NCBI GenBank assembly: GCA_020091685.1
Contig: CM034599.1
Span: 19,982,006 to 20,046,005 of the forward strand
DNA from: Lutjanus erythropterus
Taxonomy: Eukaryota > Chordata > Actinopteri > Lutjaniformes > Lutjanidae
Length of the DNA: 64,000 nucleotides
Direction of reading: 5' to 3'
Shown here: one piece after another, positions 24,270-36,000 of the stretch
How positions within the stretch are numbered: position 1 is the stretch's first letter
How the letters are laid out: the number at the start of each line of letters is the position of its first letter
The notes under the pieces: generated by a model
What the model was told of the DNA's origin: nothing
What the model saw: the letters and a program-made list of their open reading frames with translations, nothing else
Database searches by the model: none
Position numbers and translations under genes: made by a program

Positions 24270-25300
24270 AAATCATAATTTTGTTCAAATTGTTTGGAAA
24301 ATTGCCTCAGTTCACTGTCTTGTATTTCTAATGCAACGTTAAACGACATGGTGTCACCTGTTGAATTGATGCAGCAGTTAAACAAAATATTTTCACATTA
24401 TTATGACAAACTTATAACATTACAACTAGGAACTTGTGACATCAAACTTTTCATGTTATAACAAGGTAAGTTATTCCAGAGAGCACACGTAATGCGATGG
24501 ACCAAGACAGTTCTTCTAAGTTGCTCATTATTTTTTGGAAAAGATGAACTTAAGTATTTGTTGCAACATGTTATCTACTTAATTATAATTTTGAAAGTAA
24601 CTGAGTACTGAGTACTAGTTGAATTAATATTTGAAGCTGTCACCTGCATTTTAGTATTCAATAAGGTGATCTGATCACAAACCAGGATATATGGACAAAA
24701 CTAAAAAGTAATGTTAACACTGTAGCAGACAGGTTTGGAGGAAGGATGTTGATGATTAGTCAATTAATAGGCAAGAAGAATTTAGCCAATTAAAACTGTA
24801 TCCACAGATATTTAATCAGCGGTCTAGAAATGGCAGCAATTGCACCTCATTTGACTTAGTTTTGTCTGGTGGAGCCATTTGTTGAATAAGAAAACTATAA
24901 AGGAAAAGGAAAATGAGAAAAAAGCTTTAAAAAAAAAAGAATGTTTTGCATCTCATAAATTATTAATGTTTAATCGGTTAAGGAAAACCAAAAATTTGAG
25001 TGACCACTGAGCGGAACAGAGAGGAATCTGTGAGAAATTTAGACTGAAAATCTGTAGGAAACAGAAACCTCTTTGGTTGAATCTCTGCTATCACAGATGT
25101 ATTAAACATCACCGGTTAAAAAGTAACTAATACTCCGAGTAGTTTCTTAAATAAACACTTTGAACTTTTCCTTAAGTATTTCTCTAACATCAGTACTTTT
25201 ACTTGTAATTGAGAAATATTTCAGCAATGTAATAGTAATTGTAACTGATTATAATCCAGATTTGTTCTATCTCCTTCCATGAGAGGTCGCTGTAAGCTCG
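24270..25300. other. Intergenic between utp15 and arhgef28
   Basis: AT-rich with no exon. It holds a fragment of the ATTAGTCAATTAAT repeat family at about 24750-24790 and nothing else I recognise. Confidence 0.45.
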
Positions 25301-25319
25301 AAGAAACAGTTAACTTTCA

Positions 25320-25600
25320 CACATGAGGAGGTGTTTGCATTTGAGCAGACGGAAGACAGAAAGCATCAACAGTGACAGAGAGGAGGATGCTGTGTCAGTG
25401 GAGGCTGCAGCTCTCTCACTGGAAACAGCAGCTCAGCAGCCGACTGAACGCCATTTCTCAACTTGTAGCTTTAACACCGACACTTGATTTAGCGGTGGTT
25501 TAAAGGATGAATCCAAGTTAGGTGCTCTTTTTTTTTTAATTTCTGCTAAATTTAAGCGCATTGTCAGGTCTCTTCTGACGGAGTTTGAGCTCCTGAGAAG
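25320..25600 (+). promoter_or_regulatory. arhgef28: Putative arhgef28 promoter and 5' UTR exon
   Basis: The sequence is more G+C-rich than its surroundings and ends in 'tttgagctcctgagaag' followed by a strong GTAGGTG donor at 25601. The first coding exon at 27077 begins directly after a CAG acceptor, so an upstream non-coding exon is needed, and this is the best candidate. No TATA box is evident. Confidence 0.4.
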
Positions 25601-25866
25601 GTAGGTGCATCAATATTTTATGATAACCGTTTTCTGCAAGCTGTTGACTTCTGTTTCTTATGATATTATTGACAGTTTGCTGACATGTCAGCCCTGTAAG
25701 AGGGGGGAAATGTTGCCCTTTAAAAAGACTCAATTTATTCTGCAGCTAAATAGGTCAGCATTAAAGTGTGAGTTAAATTTATTTGAATCGTGTAGAAAAA
25801 GCACGTTTTGCTCCTAAAGCTAGACTGTCGTGTTTGTGATATTTAATTATAAATATCCAATATATT

Positions 25867-26045
25867 GACATTAATAAGTGATGTGCAGTTTTGACGTGTC
25901 TTAAAGCTAACACACTTACAAAACTGCACACAGTCCTCACTTGGTTTGGTCAGCTGTCTTTGCTCACTGTAACATTTAGTTTATTATAATGATTAATTAT
26001 AAATATACATGCAAAGGATAATGTGATTTCACAGATGTAATATCT
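25867..26045 (+). repeat. Local duplication, unit A
   Basis: Shares blocks in the same order with 26436-26610: 'gacattaata', 'aaagctaacacacttacaaaa(c)tgcacacagtcctc', 'gtaacatttagt', 'aatgattaa' and 'atttcacaga'. The units start about 569 bases apart. Confidence 0.6.
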
Positions 26046-26389
26046 TGATTTTTTTTAAGTATTGCCTCACTGATACAGGATTATAAAAAAAAGGAGTAAA
26101 AAAAATTGTAATGTCAATATATCAGCTGATATTGCAATGATCTCTCAGATGTGGTTATCAAACATTTATGACAAAGATATGTAAATGGACAACAACAATA
26201 AACCGTATTGCCAAAAACTGGCATCATATCACTGGAACAGCACACTTTCACTGTTCCTCTTTAATAATTAAAAATAAAAATAAATGAAATGGAAAATGAT
26301 GAAAAACAATCTGTTTTATGTTCTGTCACAAAAAAGGTGCATATCAGACAACACATATGCCAGTACCCATACAGATTGATATAAATGTG

Positions 26390-26435
26390 ATAGGCCAATA
26401 TTGGTCAGCTGATATATATCGGTCGGGCTCTAATT
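26390..26435. repeat. Right end of a CGATATATCGG-type element
   Basis: 'ggccaatattggtcagctgatatatatcggtcgggctcta' is the end phrase of an abundant teleost element. A matching phrase is at about 41604-41640. The left end is not clear; the element may separate units A and B of the local duplication. Confidence 0.45.
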
Positions 26436-26610
26436 GACATTAATATCCCAACTATGATGAGCAGTTTTTTCTGGTTCATAAAGCTAGCACACTTCAAAAA
26501 AAGCTGCACACAGTCCTCTCCAAGTGTAACATTTAGTCTATAAAAATGATTAAACATATAATTACAATGCGGATGCAAAAGGTGATCTAATTTCACAGAA
26601 GCAATTTGTT
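26436..26610 (+). repeat. Local duplication, unit B
   Basis: A diverged second copy of 25867-26045, starting with 'gacattaatatcccaac' immediately after the transposon-like end phrase. The shared blocks are listed under unit A. Confidence 0.6.
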
Positions 26611-27076
26611 GAACAATGGTTATTATTTTAAGACCTTGCTGTTGTGTCCAGTTTAGGAGGCGGTCACTGATAAAGACCAGATCTGAACCCTGCAGCACTG
26701 AAACTCGATCGATCTCCTGCTTTTGCACACACACACACATACACACACATGCACATGCAGGAGTAGACTCCATACTGCATACATGTCAGATTTGGGCATA
26801 TTCTGTGTTCTGGTACTGGCTCCTCACACCAACATAGACAAATATCATCATTAAAATCATTATTCCCATACTTGAGATCAAAAGATGATCCTGTCTCATC
26901 AGAGACACTCTGCTTGGCACTGATAAGGTTTGATAATCTCTTCGGGATCAGAGGAGCAGGCTGAATAACCAAAATAACCAAAGAAATAATGAGGAGTCAC
27001 ATGGCTACACTGGGTTTTCATTTTTGTCTCTCAAATGTCTGTTTGCTGTCCGTGTTTGCCCGCAGTTGCTGTGCAG

Positions 27077-30000
27077 ATGGAGCTGAGCAGGAGGAAAGTG
27101 CCTCTGTATGTGAGTATGTGCTCCGGTTCGCAGTCAAATTTGAGACCAGCTTCTCCAATTAATCTGTAAGAGTTAGTTATCCGTCTGGAAAATCTCTGCA
27201 GATTGAGTTTGGAATGCAGCGAGAGATCAGCAACCTCATTTATAAAAACTGAGGCAGATAGTTTGTGCTCATGATCAAAACATTATGTTGAATTAACGTT
27301 TCAAATGTCGTATCTGGAAGGATACAACTGTTTTCTGTTTTCATGCATCCATACATGTACAGTTCACTGAAGTTATCGTATGTCTTGTAAAAAGACTTAG
27401 ATTTGGCAGCAGGGTCAAAGAGGGTACCTTGATGACAGGAGAGCGATGATTTCAACTTTGATCAAACACTAACTTTATTGGTCTTTGAATTAAACATTTG
27501 TAAGTTTTTCCGTTGGATTATTTGAGCACTGAATCACAGTTTCGTACAGAGAAAATAATCGTATCCATCAGCACAGCAGTGACAAAAGCAGCCTGTCATT
27601 GGTGTGTATAACTAGCAAATCAGTAACTCTGTGATTCATTCATAGTGATTTTTTCTATTTGAATTTCACTCAGAGTTGGAAAGGAGCGTGTGTTTGCTAT
27701 CAGTTTGATTTGTGATGTCTGTGGTCGTGTTAAACCTTTGAAAGGATCTGTTGTCTGTGAGGTTAAGCTGTGGTCAAACAGGGTGGGACTGCAGTCAAAT
27801 ATTGTTTCACTGGTTTCAGTTTGGGATCTTAACAATGGACACATACAGTAATGAGAATAAATGCTTCTCTGCAGATCAAAGGGGAGGATACATCGCTTTC
27901 GATCCATTCAATCAATTGAATCCTTTCTAATTGACATGTTTTTAACGCTGTTTTTTTTCACTTAAAGGTATTTAAAGGTTACCAGTCCTTTAATGTGGCG
28001 CCTTGCCCTTTTCATGTAATGAAACATCTGCTCCTCAGATAGTGTACTGTGCTTGTTTTCTGTAAACAAGTGAATGATTACATTTATGGCTCTGTAAAAC
28101 TGTGAAGCTAAATACACAAATTCCACATGCCGACTGTAAGGTTGGCTATTGTTTGGATTTCTTCTTATACCGGCGCTAAAACGAAATAAAACATTTATTG
28201 CGTGTTCCAGTGTTGCAATCCTTTTGAGAGGAATACAGCTGCACTTTAGAACATTTAGCTTCAGGCATCTTAGCCGTGTTTAGCAAACGGTAGGCTACCT
28301 GCTGCCATAAGAGCAAGTGTAATGCTAATTAGCAAAGACACACGCGGTGATGCTTCTGTTGCCATCCATGTTGTGATTCAGTCCAGTAGATATTGGTTGC
28401 ATAGGAACCTATGCAGTATTGAGATACTCAAAATGATGATGCGAATATGTGGTTTTTTAGCAGGCAGTGCTCACCATGTGACTCATCTTAGCCTGTTTAG
28501 CATGCTAACATTTGCTAACTGGCACTAAATGGGCTGTCATTCATTTTACAGGCATTTGGTCAAAAACCAAAGTATAGACACATTAAAATACATTTTGACC
28601 TGCTGGTGCTGCTTGAAGAAAGGTTAAGGGATCACCAGTTATCATGATTAATTCATGGGGTGACATGAATGCCTGCTTTCATAGCAACCTGTTGCAGACT
28701 GATAGATATTTTTATTGTCATCTCAATATGAACATATGTGACAAACACATCCAAAAAGACTGCCTGAACTGAAGAAAAATCATATTATTTACGTTCACAT
28801 CAGATAGACCCCTGGATACATGGGCCATGTGCACACCACAAAACATTAAATTATAATTTCTTATAGTTATAAGTACTTATGTAAATTAATATTGGTAAAT
28901 TGGTTGCATATTCATGTGCAGTTTGTTAATTTAATCATGTTTATTCCATTCTTTATTCAGTGGGCATTGGCTATTCAGTGTTCTTCGTCATATCATATAG
29001 GTCTCTGTCCTGTACAGCACACATGAAAACCTGCAGCTGGTGCCAGAGGAACAATTGGGTTTGATTCGATTCATTAGGATACATTATCTGGGAACTGTGA
29101 ATGTCTGTACAAAATGTTGTGCCAATCTAGCAGAGTTTGAGATATTTTACTAGATAATTGGAAACTTTGACCTGCTATTGGTGCTAGACGAAAAAACAGA
29201 GGATCCCCAGACTCATTAGGATTTATCCTCTGTGCACCATGTATATCAGTGCCAAAATACATGGCAGCCCCCCTTATAGCTGTCAAGACATGTCATTAAA
29301 AAACAAAAATGTTAACCTCACTAGAAGGAAAGTCAGGAGATCATCAAAGTTAGTACAGTAGGTTTCGTACTCTGTATGCCTGTGCACACATCTACATCAG
29401 AAGTTGTAGGCATCTGCACCAAGGTGGCGTTCAAGGCGAACAGTAGCTTATTGCCAGAGTGAAACACATCATATCAACATCAGATGTTTTTAGTTTCAAA
29501 GTTTGATCCTGTCTATTCATCCTCTGCCTCTGGTAGACCCCATTGTTATGTCCAGTATCTCATCTGGTAGCTACAGCGTCATCAGTGGTCAACATCTGGT
29601 CAATCGCACAGAGGTGAGGAGTCTTAATGAGGACACAGGAGAAGCTGTGTAGACATTATAAAACTTGTGGTAAACCTGATGTTCTCTCAGTCAAAGAATA
29701 GACAACGAGGAATAAAGAAATGGATAAGCGAACCTGAAGGTGGGATTAGGGAAGACGGAGAGACATGGAGGCAGGATTACTCACAGTGTTTCTATCTGAG
29801 ACTGTGAGAGAAGTAAAGAGAAAAGCCTCTCAGTTTTATAGCGTGAGAAATCAGGTCAGCTCTTGAGGTGATGCAAGGCTAATAGATAGACTCTCCTGAG
29901 AAGAAGAGAGAGACTATTAAAAAAAACACCTCACTCTTACAGTCTTATGCCATCCAACACTAATCTGTGATGTTCATTGCATTTTAAGTTAAGCGTCATA

Positions 30001-33000
30001 ATTTTGTACCTTCTTTCTTTGAACCTGTCTCCTCCACTCCTGCCTCTGTCAGTTGTTTGATATGTTTCCCAGAATAACCCACACAGTGTGTCCTGTGGCT
30101 CCATTGCTGTCTGGTCTATTGAGTCCACTGTAGGTGGACAAATTGATGTCTTCTACAATAGATTTCTTCTTCGGTGTTGGTGGAAAGCAGCTTTAAAAAG
30201 CTGGCTAGTGGCGCTGAAAAATATTATTTATTTGAGGGATTGAAATGAAAAGTAGGTGATTAGTCTTGATATTTAAATTGTGAAAGATCTGCCATCTAAC
30301 TCAGTTACAGTTGCATTAGAGATCTACAGACTGCAGCCCTTTATCTACAGTAAATATATTTACAGGCAGTAAGTATATTTGCAATGGTTTAAATCATTTT
30401 GTGTTATGTGAAAGGCGTCACTCATAGTTACAAACTCTTTGTGTTGTACCAAACATTTGTCAGTCAAACTGCATTTTCTGTTCAATACGAATATTCAATG
30501 ATTTGTTCCCTTTTCTTTAAGCTTAGCACCACACTAAACTCCTATATCAGCCTACATCTGTGATGTGAAAACATTAGATTTCCACACAGTCAGAGAAACT
30601 AAAAGTGCCTGTCCTCTTGCTCATAATCCAGGTATAAAAGCAGCTCAGCGCTGTTGATGCTGCAGCATGTCACCTGCCCTGCACGCTCTGCAGTGCGCTG
30701 TGGTGCATCACCTCCACTACGCGTCCGTGTCGCCTGTCTGCGCTTCCATCACAGTTAGCATCTGCAGTGTTGTTGCATTGCCTTGTGTACAATGACACAG
30801 CAGAAAACCCAGACCTGAAACTTGTTTACCAACCACTTGTTTCATCTTCTCTCTCCAGCGCATGCTGTCATGAGACTTTGTTCAATAAGTGCACCAGCTA
30901 ACAAAATCCTCTTATTTATAATTCCTCATTAAAAAACAAGTGCTCGACTTGAGGAATCTCAGTCGATTGAAGGGTCAGCGAATCTTCAGCTTTCAAGGGA
31001 CAGCCCTACTCAGTTCTGCTCTGCACTACAATGCTTTTTAGCCTCTTTCGTTTAATAGTTGTGGTTTCACGGCCTGCAGTTTTACCATTTGGGTTGAGTC
31101 TCACAGTTCTCACCAGCCCAGTGTTTTCAAAGAAAAAAAAACTAACAATGACCCCATGGTACGCAATCTGCCCTCCACAGGAAATATCAAAATTATGTCA
31201 GTTGTTGTGTTCTTTTTCTAAAAAAAATCTCATCATTTTATTGCTGGTATAAAAACTCAGGTACTGTATTGGCTCCAGTGTTAAGCAATAACAAACGATA
31301 CCGAGACCGAGAGAAGTCAGTGACCTAGAATTTGAACAGCTCAACCATGGCTTCTTAAGTGAGGGTTTTTAAACTGAGACTGATACTTTTCTCACCTGCA
31401 TGTGTTTTAAAGGCTACCAATCAGTGTATATATTATCAGTGTAAGTGTTCTGACCTATTTCACCTTCTTCTGCCTCAGATCAGAAGTCTAAAGTGTTCTG
31501 GCCTGTTGGGATCAGGGCAGGTCTTTGCAGTAGACACTAAGACATTCCAGCTTTTATTGAGGGGGGATGTTTTATTGTACCCTCGAGAGGAATGCTGTCA
31601 AGGGATTTGGTGTACTTTACAGAAATGTAGAGCACTGCATCAGAATAGAGTCTTACCCTAAAATGAGCCCGTGTCTTTAGGAATAGAAATATTTGTTCCT
31701 CTTTATTTTCCCTCTCAACCTCTCTCACCTCTCTTTATCTTTATCTCAGGGCCAGGCGAAGGTATTTGCGTTGCTGGAGGGTTTAGACTCGGTGCCAGAG
31801 GATGCAGAGGTCTACGTTGTTTTGGAAGGATCCACGCTGGTCCATGTCACCAGGGCTCAGAGTGATGTCATGCTCTGCTTTATAGTGCCTGGTACGAGCG
31901 TGTATATGTCTGTCTGTGTACTGCATTACTGTGTTATTGTATGTATGATATCATGTCTTTTTGTGCTGTGTTTTACATCAGATTATTTAGAAAACCATGT
32001 TCTGACATAAAACTACTCGTCCTGACAATGCCAGGTTTTCCACTCCTGTCTGTGATATACTCAGGAACAGTATATCACTATTTGAATCTACACACACGCA
32101 CACACACACACTCAGGCATGTACATATACACACGCACAGTCTGTGGCTAGTGGTCTGGAAAGACACAGAATCTTATCAGCTTCCTCTCAGGAGGGAAACG
32201 GCTCCATAAACAATATGTCAGCATTACTGAGCCTCTGTGTAGGATGACACAGACAGCAGGCAGACAGTGCTTGTGTGCTCTCTACAATAGCTGGACTATT
32301 AAAACCAGATCTCCTTCTCCATCAGAAATAGAAAAAATGCTTTTATTAGCATATGAAAAGGAAATCTGAGAACACTGTCAGCCACACTCAGACATTTCCT
32401 CAGGTACTTTGGCTCTGGGCTGAAATGTAGGCCAATTCAGCTTTTTTAAGGACCATACTGATGGCTTTGTATTTTTAGGTTGTTACATATAAAAATGTGT
32501 ATAATTGTAACTATTTTCAGGTAATCAATCATTGTCAGCATTTTGTCTGTTGTATTTTTGTTGTATGAGAAGGCAGTTGAAGGCATCATAGAATCATCAA
32601 AGAATTAGGATCTAAATTAAACAAAATAAAGGATGCAGTCTAATTAATACTGTATATAATAGCATTTTTCATAAAGAGATATAATGTGTCTGGAGTAAAG
32701 TCTTTTGCTGCATTGTGTCACTCTTTAGGACATAACCTGGCTGAGATGGTCTCTGTTCAAGCCTACCTGTGCTCTGAAACCACACCCCTCACCTGGGTAG
32801 GCGGAGCTTCACTGGAGTATGTCCAAGATGATGCTCAGGTAGGGGAGACACACAAATATGATCCTATACATGACAGGGTTGTGCATCCCTGTGGTAAAAT
32901 GGACCTATTTGTATTTGTACTGTTTGTATTAAACACTGTTATGATGATATTTCTGTGAAACAGATTAACTTAAACAGCGACACACACTTAGGAGCTTTGC

Positions 33001-36000
33001 TTTGGTCTAGAGAAGCTGCAGTAGGGTTGGGCGATGTGTTAAAATTTTCCAATCAACCATCATCAGCCCATCTATAAGCGATTGGCAATATCTTTGTCAG
33101 CTGCCTCCCACCTCGTCCTTTCCTCTCAAGTTTCAGCTGGGAGATGTGCGCAAGCGGCGTATTCACCATGTTACATACACTGTGTACATCCACTACGTCC
33201 AGTAAACAAAATAAATTCACAAAGTGTCAAGAAATTAATATTCTCACATCTAGTTTCCTTTTTAAACAGGGAAATAAATCTGCACACCTTCTGAATTTAA
33301 GTTTCTCTCTTTTACCAAACCAAGACCAGCTTAAGTGGCTCATTAACTCCTCGTAAAAAACACTTCATTCATACTCAACAGAAAATCATGTAAAACTCAT
33401 CCAAATTCTCTCTGTTAGTCTGCCCACTGTCCAAATAATGACCAGCTCTGGTTTGGTCGAACTAAATCCTTAATTCACTGCATGAAAGGAGTGCAGCTTA
33501 CAGAGTCCTCTCACTCATCACCCAGCTCAGCACACTTACAGTCCAGGTGAGTGGGTGTGTACTGTGCCGCTGGATGAGAGTGCGATGCAGAGCAGCAGCT
33601 ATCACTCTGCAGACCATTACATTAGCAAAAAAAAAAGAGACAAATATCACCCCAAAAATATATCCATTCAGTCACCCAACCCTAAGCTGCAGCTCTTATT
33701 CACTGACAAACTGGCACCTAAACTCTACATTTACCGCCAGACGGACAACTTCACTGCTCACCTTTCACTCTGCTTAACCCCCATTTATGTTGTTGTCTGC
33801 CACTCGATCTGTGCCACTCGCTCTCTTGTGCTCCTAAGTTGCACGCAGCTGTGACCAACCGGTGGTCTGCAGTATTTGCTGGCTCACCTTTATCAGTTGG
33901 ACTAAATGCAAAATACTTGGCAGAGGACAATATCCCTCCAAACAGGGGCAGAGGCAGTTTTCTTTTGTACAAGTTAGTTCTGTAAGTTTATCCCCCAGAT
34001 GATGTTTCTCAGCTCAGCTGCCTTAACCAATAGTGTTGCAAATATCTCAATTCTCAAAGGATCAAATTGGCACCCAAGTACTGTGATAGCCTCGAATTGG
34101 AAGTTAAATGAAGAAAGAATCGCTCACCTCAAGTCATAAAATTCTCCAATTGTGTTGCATTGAATTGAAAAAAATCTCACCTCAGTTGTATAGCAGTGGC
34201 TTTCACATTACTGTTTTTTGCATTGCACACCAGTTATTACAGATTGTATCTCATTCATGGCTACTTTATTCTCAGGACCTGGCAGAGCACCTGGTAATCC
34301 ATGGACATTGTCTCACCTCCATGGATCACAAGGAGCTGAGCAGCCTCTTCAACCTGGGCCAGGAGAGCTCTCGCTGGGCTATGGATCGTCGCGTGGCCCT
34401 GGCCATGGCCAACCTGGACATCCCCCAAAACTGGAATGTTCTGGGGAGCCACAGCGGAGACGGTGAGAGCAGGATTATGTTATCATGCTGAACGGGCATT
34501 CCTGCACAGATAAAGTGATCAAAAGGATATCATATTTAGTTTTTAATATATTAACATTTTATGTGAACATTTTCAAAGTCTAAAATGTTTAAAACATAGA
34601 TATTAGATAGATAATAGATAAACTGACAGATGAGTAAGGTTAATGAATGTTTTAATTGGTGTAAAGACCAACACAGTTTTGTCCACAGAGGGATTTACTA
34701 TATTTTATCATTTACATGTCAGTTAGTGAGCAGAGATACAGTCGATTAGTCGATTACAGTCATAAGCTTGTCTCTCAGTATTGTGCTGGAAACTTGGAGT
34801 TGGTGCTTGGAGCCAAGGAAGGTGAACTGTTCAACTCTGCTTCCCTGCACTCCCCTGCTCCTCGGCCATCATTCCCATTTTCCATGCTCACTCGGCTCAA
34901 ATCGGAAGTGAACGTGGTCACATGTGAGCTTCTGTTGAATTCATCAAAGCCAATTAACCAGCATGTAATGTGGTTAATAGAGCCTTTCCATCTGGAAGTA
35001 GCCTGAGGCAGAACTCAATAAATATGGGGGCAAGTGTGTATGTGTATGTGTGTGCGCTGACTGCCATATTTACTAGATGCCACCATCTGTTTGTACGATC
35101 TGAGTGTTTGTGTAGGGCCACCTACATAAATAACAAACTAGATTTAGCGTTAATATAGTTATGGCAGTCTGTTTCATCGCAGCGTCTCCCTCTAAATGTC
35201 TGCAGTTAATTTGATAACACTGCTTATGACATCACTGTGTTGCTGATGCTGTATGCCGCTCGATTATCAATCCCTAACTTTCCTTTGGTGATTATCATTT
35301 CTTTGCAGTGCATTCAGCATCTTTAGAGGCACTGGAAAGACTTGGGAACATCCTGGAAATTTTATGATCTCTCTGGACTGAGTGCAGCTCTGACAAAATT
35401 GTGCATCGTAATTTTGACAGCTGGCAAAAGAGTTATATCAAAGCACCCTGGTCTGGCAGGTTTTTGGATGCAGAGTATTCTTGGAAAAATATATGCAGCC
35501 ATTTGCAGTAAAACAGCCTCCTGCAGCAAACATCAATTATGAAGAATTTTTGGGTTTTGATGATACTGTTAGAGGTGTTGATTGTATTCAGCTGACTCTC
35601 TCTAAATCCTGCCCCTTTTTATTTTGTTCTCCAATAACTGTTGAGCAAACTTGGAACTCATTTAGGAAGCATCAAATGTCATGTTTGAGGCTATTCACCT
35701 TATTTGTCAGATTTGTGTAAGTTGCTTCATGTTGCCTTGAACACTCAGTTGTTGACTGTTAGACCTTTATGAAAAACCGCGTGCTGCACACAAAGGGTGG
35801 CACACACCTTTAACAACAGGGTGGTGTAGCAGCAATCTAACAGTACCATAAATAACATTTATGTTGCAGAAACAGATGTGTTACAGTCATGAAAGAAAGT
35901 TGATTTTATAAATGGTATAGCAGTTCAAAATGCTCTTGTGACCAGGCGTAAAAGTTCTGTCTCTTATTTCCTTTGGATTAATTATATTTTAAGCCTAAAA

